From: Mucilaginibacter gossypiicola
GTDB lineage: Bacteria; Bacteroidota; Bacteroidia; Sphingobacteriales; Sphingobacteriaceae
Direction: 5' to 3'
Length of the DNA: 64,000 nucleotides
Assembly: GCF_900110105.1 (NCBI RefSeq)
Contig: NZ_FOCL01000004.1
Coordinates: forward strand, 528,495-592,494
A model generated the notes under the pieces. That model saw only the letters and a program-made list of their open reading frames with translations. It ran no database searches and was not told where the DNA came from. This document shows positions 51,418-61,924 of the stretch, in pieces. Within the stretch, counting starts at the first letter, position 1; the number at the start of each line of letters is the position of its first letter. The translations under genes and the position numbers were made by a program.

Positions 51418-54400
51418 TCAATATTTATAAAACTGCAATGCCTGGCCCGATGCGCCTATCAGTACGTAATTGGCACCGTTTATTTTTATTTCAGTTGCCG
51501 ATTTTACATCACCGTTTACAGATAGCCCGGCCAGTGGCTGAGTTTGGTAGGTGAAATTGCCTTTACCATCGCCGGTAAGCAGGCAGCCGTAATTAGCATC
51601 AAAACTGCCCAGTTTAAGGCGATTATCTGAGTGGTTGCCCAACAGCAGCAGGTCGGTTTTACCGTCGTGATTAAAATCACCGGTAAGGATTTCTGATACC
51701 GATGAATATTGGGCCTGTAAAGGCAGCTGGCCTTTTACAAACTTACCACCACGGTTCAGGAAAAGGCATGTTTCATCTTCGTTAGCAGTGAGTTTAGTGG
51801 CTTTTGCAAGCTCTTCCGGCGTAAAAATATCCTTCATGGTAGCATCACAATAAGCTTTGTATGAAGCAAAGCGTTTGCGCATTGGATAAATCTGATCGTT
51901 CAGTTCATCACGGCTTACAAATGGATAGCTTACACCTTGTATGTAAAAGTTAAAGAACGGATCGATAGAGCCATTGCCGTCAAAATCGGCAAAATACATT
52001 TCAGCAGGTTCGGCCTGGCTGGCATGGATCTGTGTATTTTGGCCAAGATTACCTGCAATAATATCGGGTTTGCCGTCGCCATCTACATCGGTAATGGTTA
52101 TTGTGTTCCAAAAGCCGCTTACCGGGTGATCAAAATATTTGGCAGTTTCGTCAACAAAGCCAGTTTTTGTATTGGCAAACACCATGATAGGCATAAACTC
52201 GCCACATATTACAAGGTCTTTACGGCCATCGCCGTTCAGATCTGCCCATTGTGCATCTTTGATCATGCCAATATTGGCAAATGGAGCGTCGGTAATTTCA
52301 AAATGACCGTCACCGCTATTGGTGAGCAGGTAACTTTTGGGAGCCGATGGGTAATAGCCTGGTGTAATGTTTGAGCCTACAAACAGGTCGGTTTTGCCAT
52401 CACCATTATAATCACAAGGGCGCACGCATGATTTACTGCTGCCGGTTAACACCGGTAGCGAAGTACTTGAAAAGCTGAAATTACCCTTGCCATCGTTTAT
52501 GTACAGTTTGTCCTGAAGCTCGTTAGCGCCGGGTTCTAACAGGGAATAACCTCCCTTAGCGATATACAGATCAGGAAAACCATCGCCATTAGCATCAAAA
52601 AATGCTGCCGCTGATGTGTTTTCTTTGTTAAGGTCTGATATTTCCTGAACGGCGTAAGTGCCGCCTGTTTTTTGGATGAAGATTTTGCCAGGTGTATTTT
52701 GATCTCCGGCTATAAATAAGTCTTCAAGTCCATCTTTGTTCACATCAGCCTTAGCAATCACAGGGCCCGTTTTTGAGCTCATGAACAGCATCAAAGGTTG
52801 GCGCTTAAAATCGTTAATGGTGTTTTCGGTATGGGTATAATCAATAGCCGGTTTAGCTAAACTGAAAACTGATTTGGCTACAATTTTGCCATCAGTTTTA
52901 AATATTGGGTTACCTGTTTTATAGGTGATGTTTAAACGTTGATTAGCTTTAACGCCTGTAAGCAATTGCGACGTTTGGTCGGGCCAGATAATTCGTACAG
53001 AATCTACCTGCTGCTGATCGCCTAAACCAAAATTCAAAACAGTTGATACACATGAAAGGTAGCCCCTGTTAGGATTTACCTCCTGATATTGTACCTGCTT
53101 ACCGTTGTACACAAATACTTTTGAGCCTATGGCATTTGTATTGCCCTCCGGTTGCTTAAGGTTTACGGCCAGGTAATTCTTTTTACCGGTTTCCATAGTG
53201 ATATTCTGTAATATGGAAGCCTCGCTGTTGATGTTATTGGTAACCAGGTCAAGGTCGCCATCATTATCAAGATCGGCATAAACCGATCCGCTGGAGATGC
53301 CGCCTTTGTTGATTCCCCAATCCTGTTTTTTATCAGTAAAGGTGAGGTTATGATTATTCTGGAAAATATAGTTTGACAGGGTAGTAGAGGGCATAGCTTT
53401 AACCAGGTCCATGAGCCGGAATGGCTCGCGGTCCATAGCCTTTTTGAGCTTGTAATCGCCCCAGTAACGCAAAAAATCTTTGTTGGTATAATCGCGGAAA
53501 TAGCCGTTGGAAATAAAGATGTCCTTATAGCCATCATTATCAAAATCGGCAATGAGCGGGCACCAGCTCCAATCAGTATTGGAAATGCCTGCCAGCTGGC
53601 CAATTTCGCTGAAAGTACCATCGCCATTATTAACCTGCAGCATATTGCGCATGTATTGTTTATACAGGTTTTGGTTCAGCATTAGCTCAAACGACTCATA
53701 GTTTTCCTGTAACTGCAGTAACTTTTGCCGGCGGTTATCGGGCGGCAACATATCAAGCGTCATCATATCGGGGAGGCCATCGTTATTGATATCGGCTATA
53801 TCAACCCCCATCGAAAATTGCGACAGATGTTTGAAGCACTTTTTACTATCCTCAGTAAAAGTTCCGTTTCCGTTGTTTATGTATAGGTAGTCGGGTTCGT
53901 TGTAATCGTTGGTTACATAAATGTCCTGTAAACCATCTTTGTTTATATCGGCAATAGCAACACCAAGGCCAAAGGTGAGGGGATTTTGAATGATGCCCGC
54001 TTTTTTGGATACATCAACAAAATGGCCTCCCTGGTTTTCAAAAAGTTTATTGCTGGCAAGCTCATCGGTTTCGCCTTTGGCTTGTGCAAGTTCAAGGTTA
54101 CTGATCTTTTTTACGTTATGGTTAAGCAGGAACATATCCAGCTTACCATCGTTGTTATAATCAAAAAATACAGCCTGGGTGCTATAGCCCGGATCATCAA
54201 GGCCGTACTGTTTGGCCATTTCAACAAATTTGTTGTTGCCTTTATTAATGAAGAGCTGGTTGCGGCGTTTGGCATTATCGCCAAGGCCCGAGTAGCATAC
54301 GTAAATATCCAACAGGCCATCGCCGTTAACATCGGCCATGGTAACGCCTGTTTTCCAGTCGCCGGGCCTGCCTGCAAGGCCATCGCCGGCTTGCTGGGTA

Positions 54401-54735
54401 ATGTCTTTGAACTTAAGGTTCCCTAAATTAAGGTATAGTTTATTGGGGCCGAGGTTACTTGTAAAAAAAAGGTCTTCAAGTCCATCATTATTGATATCGC
54501 CAACGGCAACACCACCACCATTGTACAGGTATTCATATGAAAGTACATTGAGCTTTTCATCCTCAACCAAATCATTGCGGAATTTAACGCCGGTTTCTTC
54601 AGGACGGAGTAGCTTGAAAAGCGGTTGCTGCGCATTTGCCCTGAATGCTGAAAGGCCTAAAGCAACAATAACAGCTAAAGTTTTTGAACTTTTAATAGTC
54701 AAATTAAAGAGAGGAGAAGAACAACACATTATCAA
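51418..54735 (-). CDS. Large FG-GAP/ASPIC-UnbV repeat protein
   Basis: A 1105-residue exported protein (signal-like segment about residues 18-36). Many DxNxDGxxD calcium-binding FG-GAP repeats, such as DINNDGLEDL, DVNGDGLLDI, DYNNDGKLDM and DFDNDGYKDI, form two propellers. Between them lies an ASPIC/UnbV domain (about 555-600, RGYLSCVSTVLNFGLGD...VRIIWPDQ). A start two codons downstream (MCCSS) is equally possible. Such CRTAC1-type proteins accompany SusC/D pairs in Bacteroidota and may bind polymers outside the cell. It follows SusD after a strong terminator, so it may be expressed less or independently. Confidence 0.88.
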   Translation of the reverse strand: MIMCCSSPLFNLTIKSSKTLAVIVALGLSAFRANAQQPLFKLLRPEETGVKFRNDLVEDEKLNVLSYEYLYNGGGVAVGDINNDGLEDLFFTSNLGPNKLYLNLGNLKFKDITQQAGDGLAGRPGDWKTGVTMADVNGDGLLDIYVCYSGLGDNAKRRNQLFINKGNNKFVEMAKQYGLDDPGYSTQAVFFDYNNDGKLDMFLLNHNVKKISNLELAQAKGETDELASNKLFENQGGHFVDVSKKAGIIQNPLTFGLGVAIADINKDGLQDIYVTNDYNEPDYLYINNGNGTFTEDSKKCFKHLSQFSMGVDIADINNDGLPDMMTLDMLPPDNRRQKLLQLQENYESFELMLNQNLYKQYMRNMLQVNNGDGTFSEIGQLAGISNTDWSWCPLIADFDNDGYKDIFISNGYFRDYTNKDFLRYWGDYKLKKAMDREPFRLMDLVKAMPSTTLSNYIFQNNHNLTFTDKKQDWGINKGGISSGSVYADLDNDGDLDLVTNNINSEASILQNITMETGKKNYLAVNLKQPEGNTNAIGSKVFVYNGKQVQYQEVNPNRGYLSCVSTVLNFGLGDQQQVDSVRIIWPDQTSQLLTGVKANQRLNITYKTGNPIFKTDGKIVAKSVFSLAKPAIDYTHTENTINDFKRQPLMLFMSSKTGPVIAKADVNKDGLEDLFIAGDQNTPGKIFIQKTGGTYAVQEISDLNKENTSAAAFFDANGDGFPDLYIAKGGYSLLEPGANELQDKLYINDGKGNFSFSSTSLPVLTGSSKSCVRPCDYNGDGKTDLFVGSNITPGYYPSAPKSYLLTNSGDGHFEITDAPFANIGMIKDAQWADLNGDGRKDLVICGEFMPIMVFANTKTGFVDETAKYFDHPVSGFWNTITITDVDGDGKPDIIAGNLGQNTQIHASQAEPAEMYFADFDGNGSIDPFFNFYIQGVSYPFVSRDELNDQIYPMRKRFASYKAYCDATMKDIFTPEELAKATKLTANEDETCLFLNRGGKFVKGQLPLQAQYSSVSEILTGDFNHDGKTDLLLLGNHSDNRLKLGSFDANYGCLLTGDGKGNFTYQTQPLAGLSVNGDVKSATEIKINGANYVLIGASGQALQFYKY

Positions 54736-54830
54736 CAGATTTTTATTATTCCGGGTTGCAGGGGACTTAAAATTAATTATTTGAATTGAGAAATGCTACC
54801 GGATTACTAATCCTTTTTGTTGTAAAACTA

Positions 54831-54865
54831 AAAAACAAGGCTATGAAGCCATAGCCTTGTTTTTT
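54831..54865 (-). terminator. Strong terminator after SusD
   Basis: A perfect 15-bp stem, AAAAACAAGGCTATG with its complement, closes a 4-nt loop and carries U-tracts on both strands. It ends the SusC/SusD transcript 19 nt past the SusD stop and lies before the ASPIC gene. Confidence 0.9.
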
Positions 54866-54883
54866 AAGGAATTTATAGGGGTA

Positions 54884-56515
54884 TTATTTATCCCACCATA
54901 TTCGTGACGTGAAGCTATCACCACCAGATAGATTTTTAACCGCTGCATTATAATTTGTAGCGTTGGTCGTAGTCAAGGAAACCGGATATACAATACGGCG
55001 GGGAATAGAGCCATCAGTGAACTGGCCAACATATTTAACCGGTGTAAGTACAGGAATACCTGTCCTTCTCCAGTTTGCCCATGTTTCGTTATGGATAAAT
55101 GTTGATGATGTTTCAACATAATATTCCATATTGATTTGCTGCAATGCTGTAGCAGGTACAAGCGGATGAGCCGCAGCGTAAGTGGCTGCCGTAGTATTGC
55201 TAATTACAGCCGCAGAGCCATTAAACTGCGCGAGCTCAAGCTGATTGGCTACCAAAGCGTTTGCGTAATGTGTTGCAGCACTACCGGTATTCCAGCCTCT
55301 TGTAGCAGCTTCGGCCAACAACAATTCTGTTTCACCATAAGTTAGCAACATATTGATGCCACTTTTATCAACGGGGTTAACGCTTGTTGTAGATGTGTAA
55401 TAAACCTGCAATCTCGGGCGGGAATATTTACCGTCAGGAGCAGGCGCGTCGTCTTTTACAGATGGATCTGCAGGCGAAGTACCCGGATAACCCGGAGCTT
55501 TGCTAATATCAGTAGCTCCACCGTTAAGATCGTAACCATTCGGCATACCATGTTGAACAGATGCATCGTTATTGCCGGGTACAGTTTCGTTTGAGTTGGC
55601 GGCCTTACCGGTTCCTGATGAAATTTCTGCAATAGCCGAAATCCTTGGGTCGGCAGTGGTTTGCATATAGTCGATCAAGGTTTTTGACCATCGTACTTCC
55701 CTGAAATCATCAGGAACAGTTAATGCGTTGATGGTGCTGTTAGCATTACCATTTGCATTATCTGTTTTTACTTTAGCATTGTCATCAATGCTGGTCATGG
55801 TACCGGCAGCGTAAGCTTTTTCTACATATTTTTGAGCTGTAGCAGCATCAACTTTAGTTAAACGCATTGCAACACGTACCATTAATGAATAACCTAACTT
55901 TTTCCATTTGGTGATATCACCGGTGTAGAAAAGATCAGAACTTGGTTTGTCTTTTGCAGCATCGAGTCCGGTTAAAGCGGCATCAAGTTCGGTAAGCATG
56001 GCATTGTAAATGTCCTGTTGTTTATCAAACTTTGGGGTAAAGATACCTTGCTTTGCCATACCAGCCTCTGAATAAGGAACGTCACCATAAGCATCAGTTA
56101 CGCGCTGTAAAATGAATACCTTCATAATAGAGGCAATTTTATTCAGGTTGGCGTATTCTGCTTTTCCATCGGTAAGGTTTTTCATTTCCTGCACAAGGCT
56201 TTCGGCATCATAACCGCTGTTATATACCCTTGCCTTGTAATCATTAAATGAACCTTTGTATATGTACTTATCACCGTTACCGTAGTAGTCGTAAGTTGAA
56301 GCTAACGATTGTGACCACATGCTTTGATAAAGCAATTGATCGTAACCAGTTTGTGAATACTGGATCTGGGCTTGTGCTAAAAGAAAGTTAGGATTAAACA
56401 CGGCTGCCGATGTAGCATTAGGGTTTGTGTTTATCTTGGTGAAATCTTTTGTACAGCCCGAAACAAGCGCTGCGGCTAAGCAAAAGCCGCTATATATGAG
56501 TCGTTTTTTCATCAC
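54884..56515 (-). CDS. SusD/RagB-like lipoprotein (SusD-like_2 type)
   Basis: A 543-residue lipoprotein, signal peptidase II site SGC (about Cys21). Opening pattern TKINTNPNATSAAVFNPNFLLAQAQ and the PYSEAGM...FTPKFDKQQDIYNAML helices are typical of the SusD-like_2 subfamily, which pairs with peptide- or glycan-type SusC transporters. It begins 2 nt after the SusC stop, so they are coupled, and is followed by a strong terminator. Ligand unknown. Confidence 0.93.
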   Translation of the reverse strand: MMKKRLIYSGFCLAAALVSGCTKDFTKINTNPNATSAAVFNPNFLLAQAQIQYSQTGYDQLLYQSMWSQSLASTYDYYGNGDKYIYKGSFNDYKARVYNSGYDAESLVQEMKNLTDGKAEYANLNKIASIMKVFILQRVTDAYGDVPYSEAGMAKQGIFTPKFDKQQDIYNAMLTELDAALTGLDAAKDKPSSDLFYTGDITKWKKLGYSLMVRVAMRLTKVDAATAQKYVEKAYAAGTMTSIDDNAKVKTDNANGNANSTINALTVPDDFREVRWSKTLIDYMQTTADPRISAIAEISSGTGKAANSNETVPGNNDASVQHGMPNGYDLNGGATDISKAPGYPGTSPADPSVKDDAPAPDGKYSRPRLQVYYTSTTSVNPVDKSGINMLLTYGETELLLAEAATRGWNTGSAATHYANALVANQLELAQFNGSAAVISNTTAATYAAAHPLVPATALQQINMEYYVETSSTFIHNETWANWRRTGIPVLTPVKYVGQFTDGSIPRRIVYPVSLTTTNATNYNAAVKNLSGGDSFTSRIWWDK

Positions 56516-56517
56516 TG

Positions 56518-59500
56518 TTATTTTTTAAATTTAAAGTTAACATTTATACCGTATGTACGGGCGCTTGGTAAGCTTGTACCTTCAATACCAGCGTAGCTAA
56601 CGCTGTTAGCGAAGCCTGATTCAGGATCGATATTATCGCTACGTTTCATGATTGTCCAAAGGTTACGACCAACTGCAGATACAGTTATGCCGCTAAACGG
56701 AGAACCAGCAAGCATCCCTTTTGTAAAGGTATAACCCAGTGTTACCTGGCGCAGTTTAATAAAGCTGCCGTCAAGCACGTTTATTGCAGATACCCTTTGA
56801 GCTAAAGCCTGATAGTAAACTTCGGCCTCAACTGATTTGGTGTTTTTCTGGCCATCTTCAGTTACACCATCACCTACAACACCACCTTCACGACCAGGCA
56901 GCGTTGCCTTGTTTAAACCGCGGTACATACTGTAATAGTTGGTTGCCGACAAAATTTTATTACCGAACCTGTAATCAACCAGGAACGATAAGTTAATGTG
57001 TTTGTAGCTGAAATCGTTATTAAAACCACCGTAAATTTTTGGAGCAGTTGATCCTTGTGCCCTGCGAACACCGTCAGATTCAGGTAAGCCGTTTGAATCA
57101 AATATGATTTGGCCTGAAGCATTACGTTTATACTCGGTAGCCATTACCTGAGGGCCTGGCAAGCCTACAACGAAAGCAAGGTTGGCGTTTAATGGCCTGT
57201 AGGTACCTAATGTTTGAGTAGTAGCTAAATCATCAGTTTTCAATACCTTATTTTTCACATAGGTAAAGTTAAATGAAGGTGACCAGCTGAAAGTTGGTGT
57301 TTGGAACACTGTACCTTTTAACTCAACTTCTACACCGTTGTTTTGGATTGATTGAGTACCGATGTAACGGGTGTGATAACCTGCGGCGTAATCTAATGTA
57401 CCTTTTAAGATATCATCTTTGGTTTTACGATGGAAATATGCAAAATCCAAGCCTGCGCGGCCACCAAAGAATTTCAATTCGGTACCAACTTCAGTCTCAG
57501 TTAAAGTAAACGGTTTCAGGAAGTAGTTAGGTAGATCGGTTGAGAAACCACCAGTTACAGTACCATTTACGGGGTTGTTGATGTTATAATACTGCTGAGT
57601 AATATATTTATCATTTGGCTCACCGCTGGTTTTAGCGTAAGATACACGCAGTTTACCAAAATCAAGCCATGGTATATGAGTAAATTCAGAGAAAATGAAG
57701 CTGCCTGCAACTGATGGCGTGAAGATTTGACCATTACCTTTTACTACTACAGGATACAGTGTTGAATAAGTATCGTAACGACCGGTAGTACTTAACACTA
57801 AATAGTTTTTAAGTGAGAAGTCGGCTGTGTAATAAGCTGAATGAACTTCTGATTGATTAAAGGTATAGCTTGCTGCATTTTTGGTTTGCAGGTTTGAGTA
57901 ACTATAGAAGTATGGCAAAATAAAAGGACCGCCGCTTAAGCTGGTGTAATTATAGCTGTTTTTGCGGATGTTACCACCACCTGTAAAATCAAACGATAAC
58001 AAGTCTTTTACGATATCATGTTTTACACCAACCAATGCATCATAGTTTAACTCATATTGTTGTGCCGTTGATTGTTCATCCAAACCACCTGCGGCATTGC
58101 TTGAATAAGCTGTACCTGTTGGAGTTACTTTAAAACGGCTGTCGTTAATGTTGTCATAACCAATACGGGCTTGAGCATAGATCCATTTAGTGAAATCATA
58201 ACGAGCTGTTAATGATGAAATTAAACGTTTTCTGCCTGTGTTGTTAATGAAGTTGTTAGCTGCAAAGTAAGGGTTGGTAACGTAGATATCGTTATTCCAT
58301 TGTTGCTCAGCGCCAGAGGATGTGCTGCCAGGTTTCAGCGCTATCTGATCTTCATTCGCTGCCAGGAACAAAATGTTGTTCGGGTTACCCGGACCGTCGC
58401 TTAAGCTTGGTCTGTTTTTTGAATTTTCAACCAGATAATTGGCAACAACAGCAATATTCAACTTGTCAGTAACATTTTGGTTAGCGTTTAAGTTGAAGGT
58501 TTTTCTGTCTAAGTTGCTATTTGGTACAATTGAATTGGCATGCGCGTCTGATACTGATAACCTGAAAGCGCCTGTTTCATTACCACCATCAAATGATACG
58601 GTATTGGTAAAGGTGGTACCTGTACGGTAAAAGTCAAGGTAGTTGCTTTTGTTCGAGTAAGGGTACATTTTACCATCAAACTGGATAGTTTGTTTTCCGT
58701 CCAATTTCTCACCCCAGCCTAAGTTACCACTTGATACAGCCGAGGCAACGCTTACCGGCCTTACACCATGTTCACCCTGACCGTAAACGGTTTGAAAATC
58801 TTCGTAGTTAACAGGTTGATCGGCCTGGAAGTTGCTGTTAAATTCAACGCCAAAACCAGAATTTTTCTTGCCGCTTTTGGTTGTGATCAAGATAACACCG
58901 TTAGCAGCACGTGCACCGTATAGCGCTGATGCAGACTGACCTTTCAATACAGTCATGGTTTCAACATCATCGGGGTTGATGTTAGAGATACCGTCACCAT
59001 AATCCGCGCCGCCCCACTCGCCAGATGTACCGCGTGATGAGTTATCCATTGGTACACCGTTAATTACAAATAGCGGAGAGCCCGAAGTGCTGCTGGTTAT
59101 ACCACGTAACAGGATACGTGCAGAAGAGCCTGGACCACCATTTACGCCATTGATACTTACACCGGCAATACGACCTTCTAATGAATAAGCAATGTTTGAT
59201 TCTTTTGCTTTATCAAGCAGGTCGCCTTTAACTGTAGTTACGGCGTAACCTAATTTTTTCTGTTCTTTTTTAATACCTAATGCCGTTACCACAACTTCAT
59301 TTAAGTTTGTGTTGGCACTTAAAGTAATCGTTATTGATGATTTGCCTCCCACGGCAACATCTTTAGTAGCATAGCCAATGTAGCTAACCGTTAACACGGT
59401 ATTGGGCTGCACATCAAGTGTAAAGTTACCATTGGCATCTGTTTGGGTACCTGTGGTGGAGCCTTTGATCCTGATACTTACGCCTACAAGCGGTTCGCCT

Positions 59501-59700
59501 TTTTCGTCAACTACCTTACCGGTAAGTTTGGCGATGTTTAAGTTAAAATTGATGTTTGATTTGGCATTTGCTTTAGGTGCCTCAGCAGCCGAAGCCTGCA
59601 TGTTCAAAAGCACCATACCTGCAAGGGCAAATTTACACAGGTTGAGGGATTGTGATACCCATGGCCTGTGTACACCCACCGGGTGTTTGAAAAATTTCAT
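56518..59700 (-). CDS. SusC/RagA-type TonB-dependent outer membrane transporter
   Basis: A 1060-residue SusC-like protein with a signal peptide (around residues 22-40), a carboxypeptidase-regulatory-like domain (about 57-140), VVVTALGIKKEQKKLGYAV (TonB-plug region) and a barrel ending INVNFKFKK. The variant VTALGIKKE instead of VVGYG marks the second major SusC group. SusD follows after 2 nt. The 364-bp upstream gap (59701..60064) has no other gene, so regulation must lie there; no clear -7 box was found. Confidence 0.95.
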   Translation of the reverse strand: MKFFKHPVGVHRPWVSQSLNLCKFALAGMVLLNMQASAAEAPKANAKSNINFNLNIAKLTGKVVDEKGEPLVGVSIRIKGSTTGTQTDANGNFTLDVQPNTVLTVSYIGYATKDVAVGGKSSITITLSANTNLNEVVVTALGIKKEQKKLGYAVTTVKGDLLDKAKESNIAYSLEGRIAGVSINGVNGGPGSSARILLRGITSSTSGSPLFVINGVPMDNSSRGTSGEWGGADYGDGISNINPDDVETMTVLKGQSASALYGARAANGVILITTKSGKKNSGFGVEFNSNFQADQPVNYEDFQTVYGQGEHGVRPVSVASAVSSGNLGWGEKLDGKQTIQFDGKMYPYSNKSNYLDFYRTGTTFTNTVSFDGGNETGAFRLSVSDAHANSIVPNSNLDRKTFNLNANQNVTDKLNIAVVANYLVENSKNRPSLSDGPGNPNNILFLAANEDQIALKPGSTSSGAEQQWNNDIYVTNPYFAANNFINNTGRKRLISSLTARYDFTKWIYAQARIGYDNINDSRFKVTPTGTAYSSNAAGGLDEQSTAQQYELNYDALVGVKHDIVKDLLSFDFTGGGNIRKNSYNYTSLSGGPFILPYFYSYSNLQTKNAASYTFNQSEVHSAYYTADFSLKNYLVLSTTGRYDTYSTLYPVVVKGNGQIFTPSVAGSFIFSEFTHIPWLDFGKLRVSYAKTSGEPNDKYITQQYYNINNPVNGTVTGGFSTDLPNYFLKPFTLTETEVGTELKFFGGRAGLDFAYFHRKTKDDILKGTLDYAAGYHTRYIGTQSIQNNGVEVELKGTVFQTPTFSWSPSFNFTYVKNKVLKTDDLATTQTLGTYRPLNANLAFVVGLPGPQVMATEYKRNASGQIIFDSNGLPESDGVRRAQGSTAPKIYGGFNNDFSYKHINLSFLVDYRFGNKILSATNYYSMYRGLNKATLPGREGGVVGDGVTEDGQKNTKSVEAEVYYQALAQRVSAINVLDGSFIKLRQVTLGYTFTKGMLAGSPFSGITVSAVGRNLWTIMKRSDNIDPESGFANSVSYAGIEGTSLPSARTYGINVNFKFKK

Positions 59701-60064
59701 ATTTTATTGAATTTAAAGGGAGTTAATAGCGGAGTGCCCTGGAAAGCACCGCGCAGTTATAAACATTCAAAAATCTTTTTCGGGGCAGTAAATTCCCTCC
59801 GGGTAATTATTGCCTGTAGTGGGGAGAGTAAGCTTTTTTTACATAGGCATCCGTTTTCCTGAGTTTATCAATAATGTCATATAGTTTGGTTAATGATCAC
59901 TGTGCTAAAGGAAAAAGTATCCTCATGTAGGGACGCACCATAGTGATTTAAAGTGAGGACAATTAAATTTTAGCGATTGCCTACAAACCCGTAAAAAATA
60001 TTTTATAAATATTATTTACCAGTATTTTAAATTGCTGCTGTAAAACTTAAGAGAGTGACAGGCA
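59701..60064. other. Non-coding gap upstream of SusC
   Basis: This is 364 bp between the SusC start and the end of the L,D-transpeptidase gene. It is AT-rich near 59990..60030 and should hold the SusC/D promoter on the minus strand. I found no convincing -33/-7 pair, micro-ORF or large inverted repeat. Confidence 0.6.
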
Positions 60065-61723
60065 TTAATACTGCCCGGTGCCTGACATGATCATGGATGC
60101 GAGTTGATCATCACGGTCATAGATATCCTTGCGGAAGTTGAGAAGATTATTCCTATCGGTGAAAGCGGTAAAATAAGCTATAAATACAGGCATTTTTTGT
60201 TTGAGCGTAACCTGCTGCTCTTTACCGAGATGCATAGCTTTATTGATGCGTGAGGCAGTCCATGTGCTATCATATTTTAAAAGAAATGAAGCCAGTTTTG
60301 CAGGTTCACCTACACGGATACAACCATGGCTGAATGCCCTCGATGATTCGCCGAATAGTGAGCGTGACGGCGTATCATGTAAATAAATACTGTAACTATT
60401 CGGAAACAGGAATTTAACCAGCCCCAAAGAGTTGGCCGGCCCTGGCTTTTGCTGAATTACCGGAAGCCCGTTTTCCTTTCCGGTTATTACCATATTGTGT
60501 TCGTTAAGATAATTACGGTTGCTGCGCATAGCAGGCAGCACTTCATTGCGTACAATGCTTTCGGGGAGGTTCCAGTAAGGGCTGAATACCACGTACTGCA
60601 TTTCGCCATAAAAAATAACCGTTTGATGCACTTTTTGACCTACTACCACATTGCAGCTCCACAGTAAGCTGTCGGCGTGGTAAACATGCAGCTTAAATTC
60701 AGGAATGTTTACGGCAAGATAGTCGGTATTTAAACTTACAGGCAGCCAGCGGCAGCGCTCCATGTTTACAATGATCTGTTTGATCCTCGATTTAAGCGGA
60801 ATATTCATTTCGGCCATAGTGCCGGGACCAGGCAAACCATCAGCTGTAAGCCCGTGCCTGGCCTGAAATTGAGTTATGGCAGCCTTAAGCTCATCATCAA
60901 ACTTATTGTTTAAAGTATCTCCCTTAAAATCTTCCAGTTTGTATAAGCGGGTTTTTATACGGGCAATTATTGCAGATGAATCGCCTGCTTTTAATTTGGT
61001 GCTTAGCTTGATCGGCCCCCAGCTTTCATGAGCATCGAGCTGGCGGTATTTGGCAAGAAAGTTTTTTAGTAAATCATACTGACGGTATACGGGTTCGCTT
61101 AAAGTAGATGCTTGTTTCGATGGTTTTTTCAAGAGCGTATCCAGAAAATCATCGTAAGCTATTTTTTTGCGCGGTAAGTACCAGTTTACTGCCCGGCTTA
61201 CCGAATCGCTCATGCCCCGGAAAGCTACTTTTGAAAAAGCGAAATATTGTGCTGTAAGCATTAGCTCGGTACCAATATCCGGCTTTTTAACTTTTGTTTT
61301 GGCATGGCTGTCAAATATCAGCGAATCCAAATCTTTTTGATAGGGGATACCTTTATATATACCTTCATTTTGCAGGTTCATCAACCTGTCGTTCAGGTTT
61401 CCTGCCTGTTCAATTAATGCGCCTTTTTCATACCAGGCGTAGGCAAATTTGCGCTTGCGGTAAAAGCTTCGCAGATCTTGTTCATAAGGCACCAAAGCAG
61501 GGTGGCTTTGTAGAAAGGCGGCAATGCGCGTGCTGTCAAATACAAGTTCGGTTTGATCACTGAAGTTGCCCGGAATGGTTTTTGTCCATTCCCTGGTCAT
61601 TTTCTTTTTTAAGGAATCGGCTTTAGAAACGAGCTGTTTTTTTGTGTTGTTTTTACAGTTGGAAAGGACTAAAACACTTAAAGCAAGTACGATAATATAT
61701 TGTGGTTTCAGCCTGTTCTGCAT
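60065..61723 (-). CDS. L,D-transpeptidase (YcbB-like) lipoprotein
   Basis: A 552-residue lipoprotein (SNC, about Cys23). Order: N-terminal helical region, peptidoglycan-binding domain (about 275-310, ITQFQARHGLTADGLPGPGTMAEMNI) and an ErfK/YbiS/YcfS/YnhG (YkuD) domain with catalytic SHGCIRV (Cys about 471). It makes 3-3 cross-links or attaches lipoproteins to peptidoglycan. Length is typical of YcbB-type enzymes. It is transcribed from 61723, divergent from the Cys-ended micro-ORFs. Confidence 0.93.
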   Translation of the reverse strand: MQNRLKPQYIIVLALSVLVLSNCKNNTKKQLVSKADSLKKKMTREWTKTIPGNFSDQTELVFDSTRIAAFLQSHPALVPYEQDLRSFYRKRKFAYAWYEKGALIEQAGNLNDRLMNLQNEGIYKGIPYQKDLDSLIFDSHAKTKVKKPDIGTELMLTAQYFAFSKVAFRGMSDSVSRAVNWYLPRKKIAYDDFLDTLLKKPSKQASTLSEPVYRQYDLLKNFLAKYRQLDAHESWGPIKLSTKLKAGDSSAIIARIKTRLYKLEDFKGDTLNNKFDDELKAAITQFQARHGLTADGLPGPGTMAEMNIPLKSRIKQIIVNMERCRWLPVSLNTDYLAVNIPEFKLHVYHADSLLWSCNVVVGQKVHQTVIFYGEMQYVVFSPYWNLPESIVRNEVLPAMRSNRNYLNEHNMVITGKENGLPVIQQKPGPANSLGLVKFLFPNSYSIYLHDTPSRSLFGESSRAFSHGCIRVGEPAKLASFLLKYDSTWTASRINKAMHLGKEQQVTLKQKMPVFIAYFTAFTDRNNLLNFRKDIYDRDDQLASMIMSGTGQY

Positions 61724-61864
61724 AGTTAATTTATTAGTTATACGGAACGTAAATTACAAGGTTTTGTTTTTCAGAAAGGGAAAGGGTATCGAATGTTAAC
61801 CAATAGAAAATGCCCGTATAGAACGGGAAATCCTGATATTGAAAAAGGTGTAAATGTTTTTTTA

Positions 61865-61894
61865 ATAAATTCTACTAAGTTTATAGATATTATA
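61865..61894 (+). promoter_or_regulatory. Dyad-containing motif shared with 5249..5278
   Basis: The core is CTACTAAGTTTATAGA (61872..61887), containing the dyad CTA-N2-AA-N-TT-N2-TAG. It matches the inverted site at 5249..5278 in 26 of 30 positions. Its centre lies 16.5 bp before the start of the -7 box, against 27.5 bp at the other locus, a difference of 11 bp (one helical turn). Confidence 0.6.
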
Positions 61895-61895
61895 G

Positions 61896-61903
61896 TATAT
61901 TTG
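61896..61903 (+). promoter_or_regulatory. Predicted -7 box of the Cys-leader transcription unit
   Basis: TATATTTG fits TAnnTTTG and lies 21 nt upstream of the first cysteine-ended micro-ORF. There is no -33 TTTG at normal spacing; the shared motif lies at that place. Confidence 0.55.
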
Positions 61904-61924
61904 TCGTGTAACATTCAAAAATAG

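Noticed and set aside
51418..54735. Cys-leader-like start MCCSS of the ASPIC protein
   Set aside because: The two Cys are at the N-terminus of a long protein with no separate leader ORF; they are probably part of the signal region.
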